Source: Acanthococcus lagerstroemiae
Taxonomy: Eukaryota; Arthropoda; Insecta; Hemiptera; Eriococcidae
NCBI GenBank assembly: GCA_031841125.1
Contig: JAJSSI010000013.1
Coordinates: forward strand, 62,001 to 126,000
Direction of reading: 5' to 3'
Length of the DNA stretch: 64,000 nt
The notes below the pieces were generated by a model. The model worked only from the letters and a program-made list of their open reading frames with translations, made no database searches and was not told the DNA's origin. A program made the translations under genes and the position numbers. Shown in pieces: positions 13,561 to 24,888 of the stretch (positions are counted from its first letter, which is position 1; every line of letters starts with the position of its first letter).

Positions 13561-14440
13561 TAATTCACAGCCATTTTATTCCATTACTCTCTTTCCTCGG
13601 CCCCCAGGCTTGTATTTTAGGCCTTTTGTAGTCGCGCCTTCATGAGGCGAGGCCGTCCTCCTTTGTACCCCTGACTTATATTCACCAGGAACCGATTTGA
13701 ACCGAATATTTTTGTCCTCATAAAAAGTAGAAACTTCTTAAACTCTGGAATAAGACTTAATCGTGACGCTAATTCACCATATCATTATAACCTATATTAT
13801 AATGCGCGATGGAAATCGGGAGAATTATTATGATTCAAAATACTGTAGTACAAAGTGAATTTCTGGTATGTGAATGAATAGCACCATAAGCCTGCCCTCG
13901 CCAACCTGTAAAACCCTCATATGATCTGATACAATAAGACCATGCTCATGCTCAATTCTCGCAGGTTCTCATTTACCTCAATTCAGAAAAGTCTACTCAC
14001 GAATAATTGGAATTGTCTCCTTTTCCAGGATACAGAAGGCAGTTGAGTTATTATAACACTACTATACAGCGCTACAGGAGAAAAAAGCAGTTTTCATGAT
14101 CCAAAATATTGCAAACCGGAACGCATTTTCCAGTGTATGAATAGGAATAATTCACTATCATCGTTGATTGGTTTACTAAGTTTTCCTTCACCCAGTTTAT
14201 TTCAGAAAGCAGATTAGGTTCTACTAGTGAACGGATTACAAGATAAACATGGATGACATTACCGGTTACTCTGGAAGTTACATGAAACGGGAGAAGAACA
14301 TAAATCACTGAAAACTTGAATATTAACTTACACAATAAAAAGAAATTCGTTTATTACTACACTGGAGAAAGATCTTAACTTACCAGCAATTTTATTAGTA
14401 GACAACAGCCGCAATCGAACACAATTTAGAACACAAAATA
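13561..14440. other. No gene seen
   Basis: Unique-looking AT-rich DNA between the satellite and the ISL2EU-type element. A small palindrome (GCGCCTTCATGAGGCG near 13645) is the only structure I noticed. Short open frames lack recognisable motifs. Confidence 0.5.
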
Positions 14441-14559
14441 AAACTTAAAATTCAAACGCACGCACGTTACACAATAACACAATGAATACGAATAGACAAT
14501 AGAAACAGTAGCAATCGAACATATTGTTGCGTAATACAGGCAGGCATTCATCTTCTCCC

Positions 14560-14800
14560 ACCCACTGTGCCATTCTTCTGTCAAAGTACCAAATTTTTCG
14601 TTTGATGTTTGGCAGTTTGATAGCTGTTGAAATAACTTTGATACATTGGCAGATAATTGTTTCATATTTGGCATAATTTTGACAGATCAAACAGCTGCCA
14701 ATGGTTTTGGCGGCATTTTGAGTTACCCATATGGGCGGAGCTATACTATTTTGGCAGATTGACTATATTTTGACGTGTCAAATGTGCCAATTGGTAGCGA
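14560..14800. repeat. Cluster of TTTGGCA/TGCCAA words upstream of the transposase fragment
   Basis: The words TTTGGCAG, TTGGCAG, TTTGGCAT, GCCAATGG, TTTTGGCGG and GCCAATTGG recur in both orientations within about 240 bp. CAGTTTGATAGCTGTT (14608) and CAAACAGCTGCCAA (14688) form an imperfect inverted pair. This looks like the end of a small element, or a subterminal region, that removed the first half of the adjacent transposase gene. I cannot fix its limits. Confidence 0.4.
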
Positions 14801-15378
14801 TTTTGCAGATCGGGTGCTTTGAATTGGGTATCGAAAGATCATCTACGAAAAAGGCACAGGCTCAAACGTATTCGAGCTATAAAGGGAAACATACAACCAA
14901 GTTTTTAATTGGAATAATGCCGCATGGTTTCATTTCCTACATATCGGAAGCGTGGGGTGGCCGAGTGAGTGACAAATATGTAACGGAGCATTGCGGTATT
15001 TTGGATAACTTGCTACCTGGCAATATTATTCTTGCGGATTGTGGATTCACTATCGCTGAAATGGTCGGCATTCACCAAGCTACGTTAAACATTCCTGCCT
15101 TCACAACCAACTGCCGTCAACTTGATCCAGCTGATGTAGAAAAAACTAGGAAGATAGCGTCGGTTCGAATACACGTCGAACGAATTATCGGATTACTCTG
15201 TAATAAGTTTACTATCTTAAGCTCGAGAATGCCAGTAACACTACTGAAAGCCAAGCATAATGAGAAGTGTTTGTTAGATCTTGTTGTACATGTTTGCTGC
15301 TGTTTGGCAAATATGTGCGACCAAATTGTTCCCATACAAAATCGACCATCGAAGAGATATTCTAAATTTAAGAGGTAG
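14731..15378 (+). pseudogene. ISL2EU/Harbinger-like transposase (DDE_Tnp_4), 5'-truncated
   Basis: Recognisable homology starts near 14800, perhaps at a TTTTGCAG acceptor, and runs to the TAG at 15376. The blocks are those of the DDE_Tnp_4 nuclease: ERSSTKKAQAQTYSSYK, FLIGIMPHGFISYISEAWGG, a second-Asp block ILADCGF, QLDPADVEKTRKIASV, and the Glu block RIHVERIIGLLCNKFTIL. The usual first catalytic Asp, in IIDCxE-type contexts, reads IGCFE here (Gly). The N-terminal half with its DNA-binding region is missing. The enzyme would therefore be inactive. It faces the minus-strand SWIM/YqaJ gene, which is the gene arrangement of ISL2EU elements. Confidence 0.85.
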
Positions 15379-15754
15379 TATTCATATTATTAACTATTTC
15401 TGTACAATACGATTTTCATTCATGAGGTGTTCTCAAAACTCATTACACACACGTATTTTTGTACTCTATATTTCTACACAGAATGTACATGCTTTACAAT
15501 ATCAACAATAGAAAAACATTATTTGAAAGACTTATGTACACTTTAATAAGGCGGCGTGTTGAACTGAGGATCTTCGACATCGATGGCATGGATGAAAAAT
15601 TCCAGAGAGTTACTTGAGAGTATACGTTCATTTCTTGTTTCGCGTTCTGCACACATAAAACATGAACGTGAAGTTAGTGTCTAATCGTCTAATGGAATGT
15701 TCTTAACTTAGTTGTTTGCTCAGAATTGAAGAAATAAAAACCTATTACATTATT

Positions 15755-17830
15755 CTAACTCCAAGTTACATGTAAAATATTACACAAGAGGAAGGGGGGG
15801 GGGGGATGTATGTATACGTACTGCTTTACGATATTTTGTGTGATATGCTTGGCAAGCAGTTCGGGCATAATCCCTTCGTAAAAAAAGATAGATGCTTTCT
15901 CGATCATGTCTTCACAGAATTTCTCGTCTAATTGTATCCGTTCAATGAATACTGATGTAGGGCACCACACACAGAAGTCAGCGTATTTCCTACCAGTGCA
16001 AAGCATTTCAGTTTGGACCTGGAAATAGTACTCGTGTTTTCTGTTTAATGACCCATTCTTGAGGTATGGCAGAGAATTAATATCTTTCAGTCCGTCGCTC
16101 AGAGAATATGGACACTTGACTTCTAAAATGCCTTTACCGCAGCAGCTGCATTGAACTGTAGAGTCTGGGCTTGCCCCAATGAACGGGTGTGTTGAAAGCA
16201 GGAAAAGTCCTCTTTTTTCTGTTCTAAATTCAGAGTGGATTCTTTTCTGGTGTTCTATGTAACACTTCGTGGCTGTCTGTAATGCATTTCCCCCAAGTTA
16301 TACACAATATTACGTACAAATTCAGAAGCTGCATGAAATAATTATACTTACATCTTCGTATTTATTGCCCCATTTGATAGCGGGAGACATGACATTTTTT
16401 TTGTAGCATGTGCTCTCGATTAAACTTCTGTTAGATGTACCAGAGCGAACAGAGGAGGCAGCTTTCATTACCGAGCCCGTAACACGCCCAAAACGAAATT
16501 GAAACCACTCGTTGTAGCGGGATTGATGGCGAGTTCGTTCTTCAATGGCTGAAATGAAATGTGCTTCGACCGAAAAGTTGAGACTCCGACCAAGGCAAAT
16601 TAATTCTTCATACGAACAAGATTCGTATGAAACATTGTAAATTTGCCACAGTTTGTGTGGAAATTGGTCAAGGACATCACGCGGTTCCTGAATACTAGTT
16701 GCGTACTGTACATCATCAGGATCATCCGGATCGTTGGAGTTCTGTGAATCTTCAGCAATTTCAAAACAGAATGGCTCAACAACTTTCAACGATACGCATG
16801 ACGGGCTGATGTTCTTCATGCGACTGAAGAATTCTTCTTTATTGAAAGGTTTATATTCCTATAATTGTGAAAAATTATCGTCTATTGTCAATCGTGAAAC
16901 CTACCTCATTCTTACACAACAAAATACAATTCACGTTATTATTCATATTTTTCATAACAAAATCTAGATACAATACCTTTTCTCGAGGACGAACGCCTAA
17001 ATGTCTCGCATGGCTGCTTCCTTCCGGCAGTTTTGACGCTATTTTGTGCGGCGGGTCAAAATTTATGCTTCTTAATCTTTTCGGAGAAATGGTTTGCGAC
17101 TGCTGCACTGGCACCCAGTATGCGCCAGTATCAGTGACACTTCGGTTTTTTTTGGTTGTGTAGACAAATTCAGCATAGAATAGCGTCGCAGCTATATGTG
17201 AACATGCTTCACCGAGTCCCGCCATACACGTACAGTGGGCACAAAGAATTAGATGTTCCTTGTCCATTAAGATCCACGGAACCAATTTTTTTTTACTTAC
17301 ACTCATCGAGTGCATTACCTAGAATATTACAGAGAGCATTAGGCGGTCATCACAACTTTGTACCTGAATTCATAAGGTAATAATGATCCACAACACACAA
17401 ACAACTTACTTCAGATGATATCAAGTAGGTACTGTTCCATCACACGAGCTACTTTCAGTGTAGAAACCCAGCCGGAAACGAAATAATTGTAGGCATCAAG
17501 CGCTTTGTAGCATTTTAATTCTCGATGTGTATAGTAGGACAATCGATTGACGAAGAAATCGTATAAATCTGCCACAGTGACTTCGACACAATTTTCTTCA
17601 TTCAAGTTCTTGAAAGCGGTCGCCTTCTTCTCGAGAAGATCGTAAGGATCAGTTTTAATACGTTCAATTTTCTGAATGTAACGGACATAAGCTGCCGCGT
17701 TTTCAGTACGTAGACCAGCTACGTACTCACTACAAGTTTGAATTCTTTCGGCAAGGCAATGCGTTGCCGAAAGTGTAATCCAAAAAATTAAACTGTTATT
17801 AAATACAATTGTAATTATAAATTATCGTTT
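15755..17830 (-). CDS. SWIM zinc finger + YqaJ-type nuclease of an ISL2EU element
   Basis: Minus-strand exons are about 17411-17830, 16977 to about 17315, 16352-16858 and 15755-16276. The last three join in phase 0 at good GT-AG sites. Features in order: a helical segment with RELKCYKALDAYNYFVSGWV; a SWIM finger, CAHCTCMAGLGEACSH; a linker with ISPKRLRSINFDPP; and a lambda-exonuclease-like YqaJ domain. The YqaJ domain has the ERTRHQSRYNEWFQFRFGRVT entry block, STHPFIGASPDS (metal-binding Asp), ILEVKCPYS (Glu-x-Lys), and YYFQVQTEML (the Gln-x-Gln region). All key nuclease residues I know for the family appear present. The first junction (near 17315-17411) is unresolved, with an in-frame TGA just before a candidate donor, so the 5' half may be damaged. 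The start is uncertain. The protein probably assists transposition, but its exact job is not established. Confidence 0.75.
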
Positions 17831-18940
17831 TACGTTCATTCCTCATGGTCTTATATGATTATCGAACAAAGAAGACAGAGGAATATTATAAAACACAGGA
17901 CACGAAAGACGAAAATCGAAAATCACTAGTATGACCATAAAAGTATTAGAATACGTCCTTATCATAAACTACCAACTTGATAACAGGAGATGCGAATAAG
18001 TATGCAATATGGAGTACTGGAACAGCCTTATACTACGTTCCTGTGTTATCAGTCGGTAAGTATTTTCGTGTTCGCTTTTTTAATATACTGGAGAATAAGT
18101 AATTTTTGAAAGTAACGAGGATTTGTTTGTTTAGAGCACGCCGATTTACTTCAGAAACAACCTGAATTCGGAAACTGAGCATTAGTAACTGAATGAAAAG
18201 AAAACGTAAGTACGACCCGCCGCCGAACTACGTCTGAAATATTTCCGCATTGTAATTAGTGAATAAGTAATATCAAAAATTTCTGTGAATGTAGAACCAG
18301 AAGACGTCCAGTTCCATAGTCGGGTTTTATTTACGTTGGAGAAACACGATGCTGTATCTGAATTGATTTACCGTAGTATAAATGTACATTTTCATAATCG
18401 ACACCACCTGTTGCGAGATGTATGCTCATGCTACTTCAGTGAGTGTTTCCAACCGCGTATGTAACGTTAGTAACAAACTGAATTTTCTCATTTACCGAAC
18501 ATTGCAGTAACAAAATAGACTTTTTTGATCGCCTGTTTGAGTTATCAGTACTATTTGAAGTCCGTGCTCACACTCGTAAGTAACCATTTTAAGCAAAATA
18601 AACGTATTCCCAGCGGTATTTTGGCGTTCGAACCCGCAATGACGAAACGTTTTAACCAATTTGCCGAACGTGTATCAGACAGAGTATAGAAAGGTTACTC
18701 ACGTAGTTGATGACTGAAAATCTTTGAGAGTCTCAAACGACAAAGAATACTCCAACATATTCAAAGAGGTGTATTATTTAAAAAAAAAAAAAAAAAAAAC
18801 ATTTTTAATAAGTAAAAATATCATCTACGGACGAATATCCCGTATCGGAAACATACGTAAACAATATGCCTAAATTAGCATCTGATAACATTACTTTTTT
18901 TCTTTTTTTGAACACCATATATGTAAAATAAGCTCAATAC
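17831..18940. other. No gene seen
   Basis: AT-rich DNA that probably includes the outer end of the ISL2EU-type element. There is a 20-nt A run near 18780. I see no clear partner terminal repeat. Confidence 0.45.
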
Positions 18941-19344
18941 TTATAACGGCGGCGGTTCGACGGACATCCCTCGTGAGTCCAAATTTTGAACACATTTGAT
19001 AATACAGATTTTTGGTCATTATATACTCAAAACTTACCATAATGTCGTGGCTGGGGCATCTCATATCTGGACGGTGTTTCGTTGATTGGCATGAATGAGG
19101 GTAAACGCTCATCCATCTCGACGGGGAATTGTCGCCGCCTGTGAATGTTTTGTTGGGCGGAGGCCGTAACCGTCATCCAACGTCCTCTTACCATTCTACA
19201 AGTAATGAACACGATACTGTTATAGAGAGTCAATAACCATTATAAGAGTAATATTTGAAAAAAAAAAGAAAAAAATTAATACTTACAGAAACAGGATGAT
19301 TAACACTAGCACGATTAAAAGAATAAATATAAAAACATTTTTTT
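18941..19344 (-). CDS. 3' exons of a small single-pass membrane protein (possible host gene)
   Basis: Three minus-strand segments join well. Exon 19287-19344 follows a pyrimidine-rich acceptor and encodes a hydrophobic helix (NVFIFILLIVLVLIILFL) ending at a GTAAGT donor. Exon 19038-19195 (acceptor CTTGTAG, donor GTAAGT) continues in phase with MVRGRWMTVTASAQ, then a basic RRRQF and a proline/methionine-rich tail. A final segment, 18941-18969, would give the end GMSVEPPPL, but its acceptor is weak; without it the reading ends two residues past the donor. The positive residues after the helix suggest a type I topology with a short cytosolic tail. Upstream exons would lie to the right, and I could not find them. 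I do not recognise a family. It has no transposon motif, hence the host-gene suggestion. Confidence 0.4.
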
Positions 19345-21300
19345 CTATTACAAGCGTAAAAAAACAAACAAACAGAAAAAAACGTTGAGAAAAAGTTGAA
19401 AATACTGTTCTCGACTGCAAATCGTGGTCTGATCGATCGGAATCGGTTCGAGTTGGAATTAGGCAGCGGATTTGGGCTTATCAGTTTCCATAGTGTAGGG
19501 ATTTCTGTCGACTCAGCTAAAAAATGGTCCCGCCAGCGTCTGTAAAATAGACGGTAATGTGTGGGCGAACTGGAACATTTGTACCATGATTCTGAACCTG
19601 AGGCTTATGTATGGTATAAACCGAATCTCTTTCTTGGTGTACGACAATTTATCAAAATCGTATGCACATAGGTTTTCAGGTTATCAGGCAGAATTCTGTA
19701 CTAACGCGTAAAACGGGGATTGTTTAGGCTTCTACTGGCTCCAATTATACTCGAACTGCTGAATTTCGCATATCTACACAAGTCCGATTTGAGACCTGAC
19801 CAACTCAAAAATTCAACAGACATTCTTTTTTCCCTCCAGTAATTCTATTCCTCGAAACAATTACCAATCTGGTAATTTCAAAGCATCTTGAGAGGTAGTC
19901 ATTCTTTTTTCCGCTCTCGGTGTATTCTAACAGGACTTACTCGTCATAATATACTCAAATTATTTTTCCCTCTATTTTCACTCGTTTTCAAGTGTTCATG
20001 ATTCATAAATTACCACTATGTTGTACTAAATATTATTGTACACCCTCTCAAAATTATATAGGACAAAGTCAATAATGTAGGGTGGCTGGTGTTTTCAATG
20101 TTCACAGGTGATATTATGGACTTCGACCATCTACGTCGTTAATCACACATAAACCTATTTCACTCATTTCAAAAACATCTTGAGAGGTCTTCGTAATATA
20201 TGTACACGATTTAGATACGTTTTCTACAGATCCTGTAACTTGCAGCTGACAGTTCTCAGATTCATTTCATTTCCGCCACTTCTTTTCTCTACCTATCAGA
20301 TTTTAATTGAGTATACAGACCAGTCTTTTGTTTTGAAATATGGAAATTATTCTACCCATATCCGGGTTATAAATCTCGAAAAATAATAACAATCACATAC
20401 ACATGCAACCGTGGTCAGCTTGAGCCAATGACTCATCTCATCAAACAAGTCCAAGCTTGTCGTGTTGACGTCACAATGAATCATAATACAGGGTATGTTC
20501 TATGGGTACGTTTTCATTTTCATCACAGACATCGTCCCTTACAACCGTGGGATATACATACATACATCTTTTCTGACATAGCCGTAATTATATTAGGTTG
20601 ACGACGTATTTTGAAGGTAGAATATTCGTACTAGGTAGTAGGTACCTACTGCTATTTTATTCAAACGGTGGTGAGTCACTGACGGTTGTCGCCGAATGTA
20701 GATAAAATTCCTCACGAAGACGACTGGTAAAATAATACGTCACAGTAGATAAAATCGTAAACGGTTATGCCACCGCAGGGAAAAAATACATAGGTCAGCA
20801 GAAATGACGGGCGACCAACAATCTGAAATAATTAGTAGTTCCACACACGCATACATGAACCGTGATAAAACAACAAACAGTCAACCTGGGGAAAGTATAG
20901 TATGCTTCTGAAATCACATCACACGTCTCACGAAATCCATCACCAAATCTGAAATAGTAACTGTATGTCGTCTTCATTAGCTATCAATCAAACTTTCACG
21001 TTTTCTATATGCAGTATTGCGGATGGGTGCGCGCGGCGAGGGGGCGTGGCCTAGTCCCCTAGGGAGACCGAACGTCTCTGACAAAGTATGTATAGAACCC
21101 CGCTCACACGTATTCCTCATTGCTCTTGCGACTGTTGACCTAGACGAACCTCTGTTGGTGACATCTAGTAAACCTTGCATTGGCGCCTTACTGCGATTTT
21201 TCTTGCGATTTTCTGCATTCCCTGTTTACGGATTGTGAAAGTGTTTTGTAAGTATTCGTAATTAGTATAAATACTCTCCGGTACTGTCTAATATTTAAAA
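19345..21300. other. No gene recognised
   Basis: About 2 kb without recognisable domains on either strand. It may be intron or 5' sequence of the gene at 18.9-19.3 kb. The short plus-strand frame at 21017-21238 and the minus frames at 20795-21180 have no motif I know. A TATA-like TATAAATAC sits near 21267, about 35 bp before the ATG at 21302. Confidence 0.4.
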
Positions 21301-21301
21301 G

Positions 21302-21559
21302 ATGGCTCAGAATTATGTTACTATGGTCAATAGCAGCCCGTTTATGGCTATGAAGGTGTGTGAGTTGCGTGATTTAGCGAAAGCGCGTAATGTTTCCAAA
21401 TATTATAGTCTTAGGAAAGTAGAATTAGTTATAGCTCTTGTTGGTAAGGATACTAACATTGTAGATTTAAGTCAACAAAAATCGCCAGCCGGCACAAAAA
21501 AATCTACTAACCTTAGTGTAAGTACTAATTATAAAGTTAGCAGATATATTTCCCTTTAG
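21302..21559 (+). CDS. SAP/Rho_N-like N-terminal module, unrecognised gene
   Basis: An 85-codon frame whose residues 14-50 (AMKVCELRDLAKARNVSKYY, then SLRKVELVIALVG) have the helix-turn-helix spacing and Leu/Gly pattern of SAP or Rho N-terminal domains, small nucleic-acid-binding folds. A perfect donor-like AGT|GTAAGT with a TACTAAT branch-site-like word lies at about 21508-21520, and a TTTAG acceptor at 21559. The frame may therefore be exon 1 of the downstream repeated-module gene, although the phases I read do not match. It is probably TE- or virus-derived rather than a host gene, but that is inference. Confidence 0.5.
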   Translation: MAQNYVTMVNSSPFMAMKVCELRDLAKARNVSKYYSLRKVELVIALVGKDTNIVDLSQQKSPAGTKKSTNLSVSTNYKVSRYISL

Positions 21560-21560
21560 T

Positions 21561-22818
21561 TACACCCTGTATAGTAGAGGGAAGCGTGTGTGTGGATGGC
21601 AGCGAATTGGTCTGCGAAACTATTTAGCCAAGCTGGAATCCGAAATTGAGGCTGTGGAAGAGAGTATTAGTGGTGAATTGGAGCGTGAGGTCAGGAATGA
21701 AGGTGAACAGTTGGTAGAGGTTCGACTAGTGAGTATTGGGGAAATCTTTCCTTTCAAGGCTGAGATTTTTTCAAAATCCAGACGTGTGGCTAGCTGGTTT
21801 AGACCAGGTCTTCGCAACTATTTAGCCAAGTTGGAATCGGAGATTGAGGTGGTGGAAGAGACTAGTAGTGGTGTTCCAGAATTAATTGCGAGTAGCGATG
21901 AGACGAGTGTACAGGAGGTGGTCGTACCTTCAGCTGTGGAGTGTGAGGTGACTGTACCAAATCTGACTGTAGAAGAGAACTGTAGTGTACCTGAATTAGC
22001 ATTAGAAGATGAGTTTAGTTTGACTGATGCTTTTGAGTTAGCAACTACTGTGATGGACAAGTTGGTGAGTGATTTGGATAAAGATATTTTCGATGAGACG
22101 GGCGAGTGTATAGGAGGTGGTTGTACCCGAATTAGCATTAGGAGATGAGTTCTGTGTGAATGATGATTTTGAGTTATCAACTACTGTGACAGACAATTTG
22201 GATAAAGATATTTTCGATAATATCATTAAAGAGTTGAACCTTATGACTGGGGTGCCGCTACCAGCTGCACCTGAGAGTGAGTTGAATTCTCTCCTGAACG
22301 AGTTGGGAGGTATGGAGGAACCTATCAGTGAGCGGATCGTAGCTGAGAGTGAGTTGGATTCTCTCCTGAATGAGTTGGGAGGTATGGAGGAACCTGTCAA
22401 TGAGCCGTGTGAGATGTTGTTGGCAGATATTTTCCCATTTGTCAATAGTGTTTTTGTTCGTGCACGTCCCTCTAGATGGAGTCGTCCAGGTTTGTGTAAA
22501 TATATGCGACGTTTACAGGTAAGTGAACCCAATCCCATGTTGAATGAGTATGTTACGCGTCGTCCGACCCGACCATTACCTCTGGAACGGTATGTGCTCC
22601 CGCGTTTTGGACCGTTTCTCCCCTCACCTGTCCATCCAACTGTAACCCCCGCTCCTCTCCCACCCCCAGGTGAGACTAACAGTGTAGAGGTTGAGATGGA
22701 CCCGTTCTTGGCAGAACTATTAGGTGTTCCCTATTCACCGGTATCGCGTCAGACCCAAATCACAGATAAATTTACTTCAGCTCCAACGGCAGGAACAAGT
22801 TATTTTTTCGTCCTATAA
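21561..22818 (+). CDS. Repeated-module acidic protein, frame-broken; unknown family
   Basis: The reading is open from 21561 to 22148 and continues in another frame from 22117 to 22818. The change falls inside a duplicated segment (VPELALEDEF / VPELALGDEF), so a one- or two-base shift, not a new gene, is likely. A module of about 35 residues occurs three times: an aromatic start (FPF), basic SRR-type residues, then PGLRNYLAKLESEIE or the weaker PGLCKYMRRLQ. Other internal duplications are ESELNSLLNELGGMEEP / ESELDSLLNELGGMEEP and SDLDKDIFDE / DNLDKDIFDN. The C-terminus is Pro-rich. I recognise no domain and assign no function. Its position just after the SAP-like frame suggests they belong together. 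Confidence 0.5.
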
Positions 22819-23128
22819 CTGGCAGCACTGCTCCTCGCGTTCCGCAGATTGCTACGCGATGGAACGTTATCACCTCCTCTCGCGCATGCTGCTTGCTGCA
22901 ACGCTTTCCGGTTTCCAACGATTTTTGTCCCTATTCACCCCATTTCAGGGTACTTACTTATATTGTACAACTGATGATCAAATATTCAGATGGAATTGAT
23001 TTGTCGTTGGAATAACATAGATAATACACAGCGAGTATTACTCCAAGTGGAGTGGTGATACCATTGAACAGCACAATTTGTCAAGTTGGATCAAACTGAA
23101 ATAAACCGTAGATTGAATAATATGGCGA
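22819..23128. other. No gene seen
   Basis: About 310 bp of non-coding DNA between the repeated-module gene and the Copia insertion site. Confidence 0.5.
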
Positions 23129-23133
23129 ACACA

Positions 23134-23343
23134 TGTTGATATAAAATCACGCAAGAACTTCAATATTAAATGCCGAAGAAATAAGAGAGCTGAATTCCCG
23201 TTTGTATTTCTGCAACGAGAGGAAGAACTTGTCTCTTTAACCGCTGAAAGTCCATTCAAATTTGTACACAGATGTTGTGTAACATTCGTATGGATGACGG
23301 TATGTAAAGTTAGTAAGAGCCGCACAGAGTGCGCACTTCAACA
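23134..23343 (-). repeat. 3' LTR of the short Copia element
   Basis: The 210-bp copy is almost identical to 24679-24888. Differences seen: GTTTGTATT versus GTTCGTATT, and AGTCCATTC versus AGTCCGTTC. The minus-strand frame running through it and beyond is not a gene. Confidence 0.93.
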
Positions 23344-23686
23344 CACCCCCCCATTCCGACATCCATAGAATCATATAGATAAGCAGATCAATGATAAGCC
23401 TATGTAAACATCATGTATTTCAATTCATGAAAATTGATGATAAAAGTAATTGAATCAAGTAATTATGGAGTAAGAGTGTATACAAACTTATTATGTAAGT
23501 AAAAAGAGGAAAACGGAAAATGAAAATCAGTGATGGAGTCGTACGTCGTATGATGGAGCGTGTAGCTCTCATTACTTCGTGTCTTTCGTTTCTGAAACAA
23601 AATCAAAAAAGGAAATTGTTAGTCTAGACACAGACCTGTCCAAAAGTAACTTTTGACATTGGTCCATACGTCCTTAGCAATTTCAA

Positions 23687-24562
23687 CTAAACAGAGTTTA
23701 TCGACATTGCCATTTTATTTACAAACATAAATTTCGAGCATAAGAATTGAAAGCGCTCTGTAGCAAGAGGTTTCGTGTATATGTCAGCTAACTGATTCTT
23801 AGTTTCGATCTTCTGAATCCTCAGTATGTTGTTTTCAAATAGTTCTTGTTTTTCAAGATATTTTTGTTCGAGATATTTCAATCGACCCCTGGACGACGTC
23901 TTCTCACATTGCATGACTGCTGCTGAGTTATCTTCATATATGATGAGATCCGACACCTCTTTAGAAACAGTGGCATGAAGCACTTGGGATGCTTGAGAAT
24001 CGTGTTCAATTCTTCTACTCCTGGGTAACTTTACCAGTCCTTCTGCATATTCGGCTTGGATGTATTCTAGTAATCTTAAAGATCGAAGATGCATGGTGAG
24101 CATGGCTTTCCACTTGAGTAGATTTTTGGAGCCAGTCAGACGATCTTCTTTGTGTACAACTGGGACAGATAACTGTGGCATGGACGATCTTGGGGAATGT
24201 AGTTTTCTGTAGGTAACTCCGCCGATCTCTATTTCGTCTTTTTCGTCTTTGTCGTCGGTTTTTTCTGATTCTCTGGTTTCCTCTGAAGCGTGACTCGTCT
24301 GTTCTGAGTGAATGCTTGAGAGCGTATTCACAGATAGCGATTTTGAAGGTTCACTACCTGCCATGAATTTCTCAAACACGTGTGTAAGTGTGGTGCACAT
24401 CTTCTTGACTATTCTGTCTTCATTAATGTTCGGGTCCTCAACTTTCTCTTCGTCGTTCAGTAACTCATCTTCCTCTTCGTTTTGGTTTTCTGCAGTGCTG
24501 GTGCTGGAACCTGAATTGGGTTTTTCGTTTGCGGATGCTTCAGGTTTCTTGCGCGGAGCCAT
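23687..24562 (-). CDS. Copia Gag fused in frame to the C-terminal end of RNase H
   Basis: The frame opens at 24586, but MAPRKKPEAS at 24562 is the likelier start. It encodes a Lys/Glu/Ser-rich N-terminus, then a Copia-type Gag start (LTGSKNLLKWKAMLTMHL). It then jumps directly to the tail of Copia RNase H (IIYEDNSAAVMQCEKTSSRG, and later KNQLADIYTKPLATERF). Zinc knuckle, protease, integrase and reverse transcriptase are all missing, yet the frame is kept across the join. Gag could still bind or package the RNA if supplied in trans. The RNase H piece lacks the N-terminal catalytic residues, so it is not an active enzyme. The open frame of about 290 codons in a young element suggests the fusion existed before insertion. 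Confidence 0.85.
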   Translation of the reverse strand: MAPRKKPEASANEKPNSGSSTSTAENQNEEEDELLNDEEKVEDPNINEDRIVKKMCTTLTHVFEKFMAGSEPSKSLSVNTLSSIHSEQTSHASEETRESEKTDDKDEKDEIEIGGVTYRKLHSPRSSMPQLSVPVVHKEDRLTGSKNLLKWKAMLTMHLRSLRLLEYIQAEYAEGLVKLPRSRRIEHDSQASQVLHATVSKEVSDLIIYEDNSAAVMQCEKTSSRGRLKYLEQKYLEKQELFENNILRIQKIETKNQLADIYTKPLATERFQFLCSKFMFVNKMAMSINSV

Positions 24563-24678
24563 GTTTTGGAATACTGAGCACAACACCCTTCAATTATTTA
24601 TATTATTTGCAAATTAAAAAAAAATACAAATTACTTCGTATAGTTCTCAACTGGATCGTATAAAACGCTCTGCTACCA

Positions 24679-24888
24679 TGTTGATATAAAATCACGCAAG
24701 AACTTCAATATTAAATGCCGAAGAAATAAGAGAGCTGAATTCCCGTTCGTATTTCTGCAACGAGAGGAAGAACTTGTCTCTTTAACCGCTGAAAGTCCGT
24801 TCAAATTTGTACACAGATGTTGTGTAACATTCGTATGGATGACGGTATGTAAAGTTAGTAAGAGCCGCACAGAGTGCGCACTTCAACA
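24679..24888 (-). repeat. 5' LTR of the short Copia element
   Basis: It is the partner of 23134-23343. On the minus strand it ends ATATCAACA and is followed immediately by the tRNA-Met primer site. Confidence 0.93.

Larger units (their letters stand above)
23134..24888 (-). mobile_element. Complete short Copia-type LTR retrotransposon (deletion derivative)
   Basis: It is flanked by ACACA duplications (23129-23133 and 24889-24893). Two 210-bp LTRs, 23134-23343 and 24679-24888, begin TG and end CA and differ at two positions that I found, so the insertion is young. Read on the minus strand, the primer-binding site (24667-24678) begins TGGTAGCAGAGC directly after the 5' LTR, matching the 3' end of initiator-Met tRNA. 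A G-rich polypurine tract lies beside the 3' LTR (23344-23355). The interior encodes only a Gag-RNase H fusion, so reverse transcriptase, integrase and protease must come from elsewhere. Confidence 0.93.

Noticed and set aside
23038..23325. Minus-strand frame beginning MRLLLTLHTVIHTNV, repeated at 24673-24870
   Set aside because: Both copies are simply the Copia LTR read through; the duplication is the LTR pair and not a gene family.
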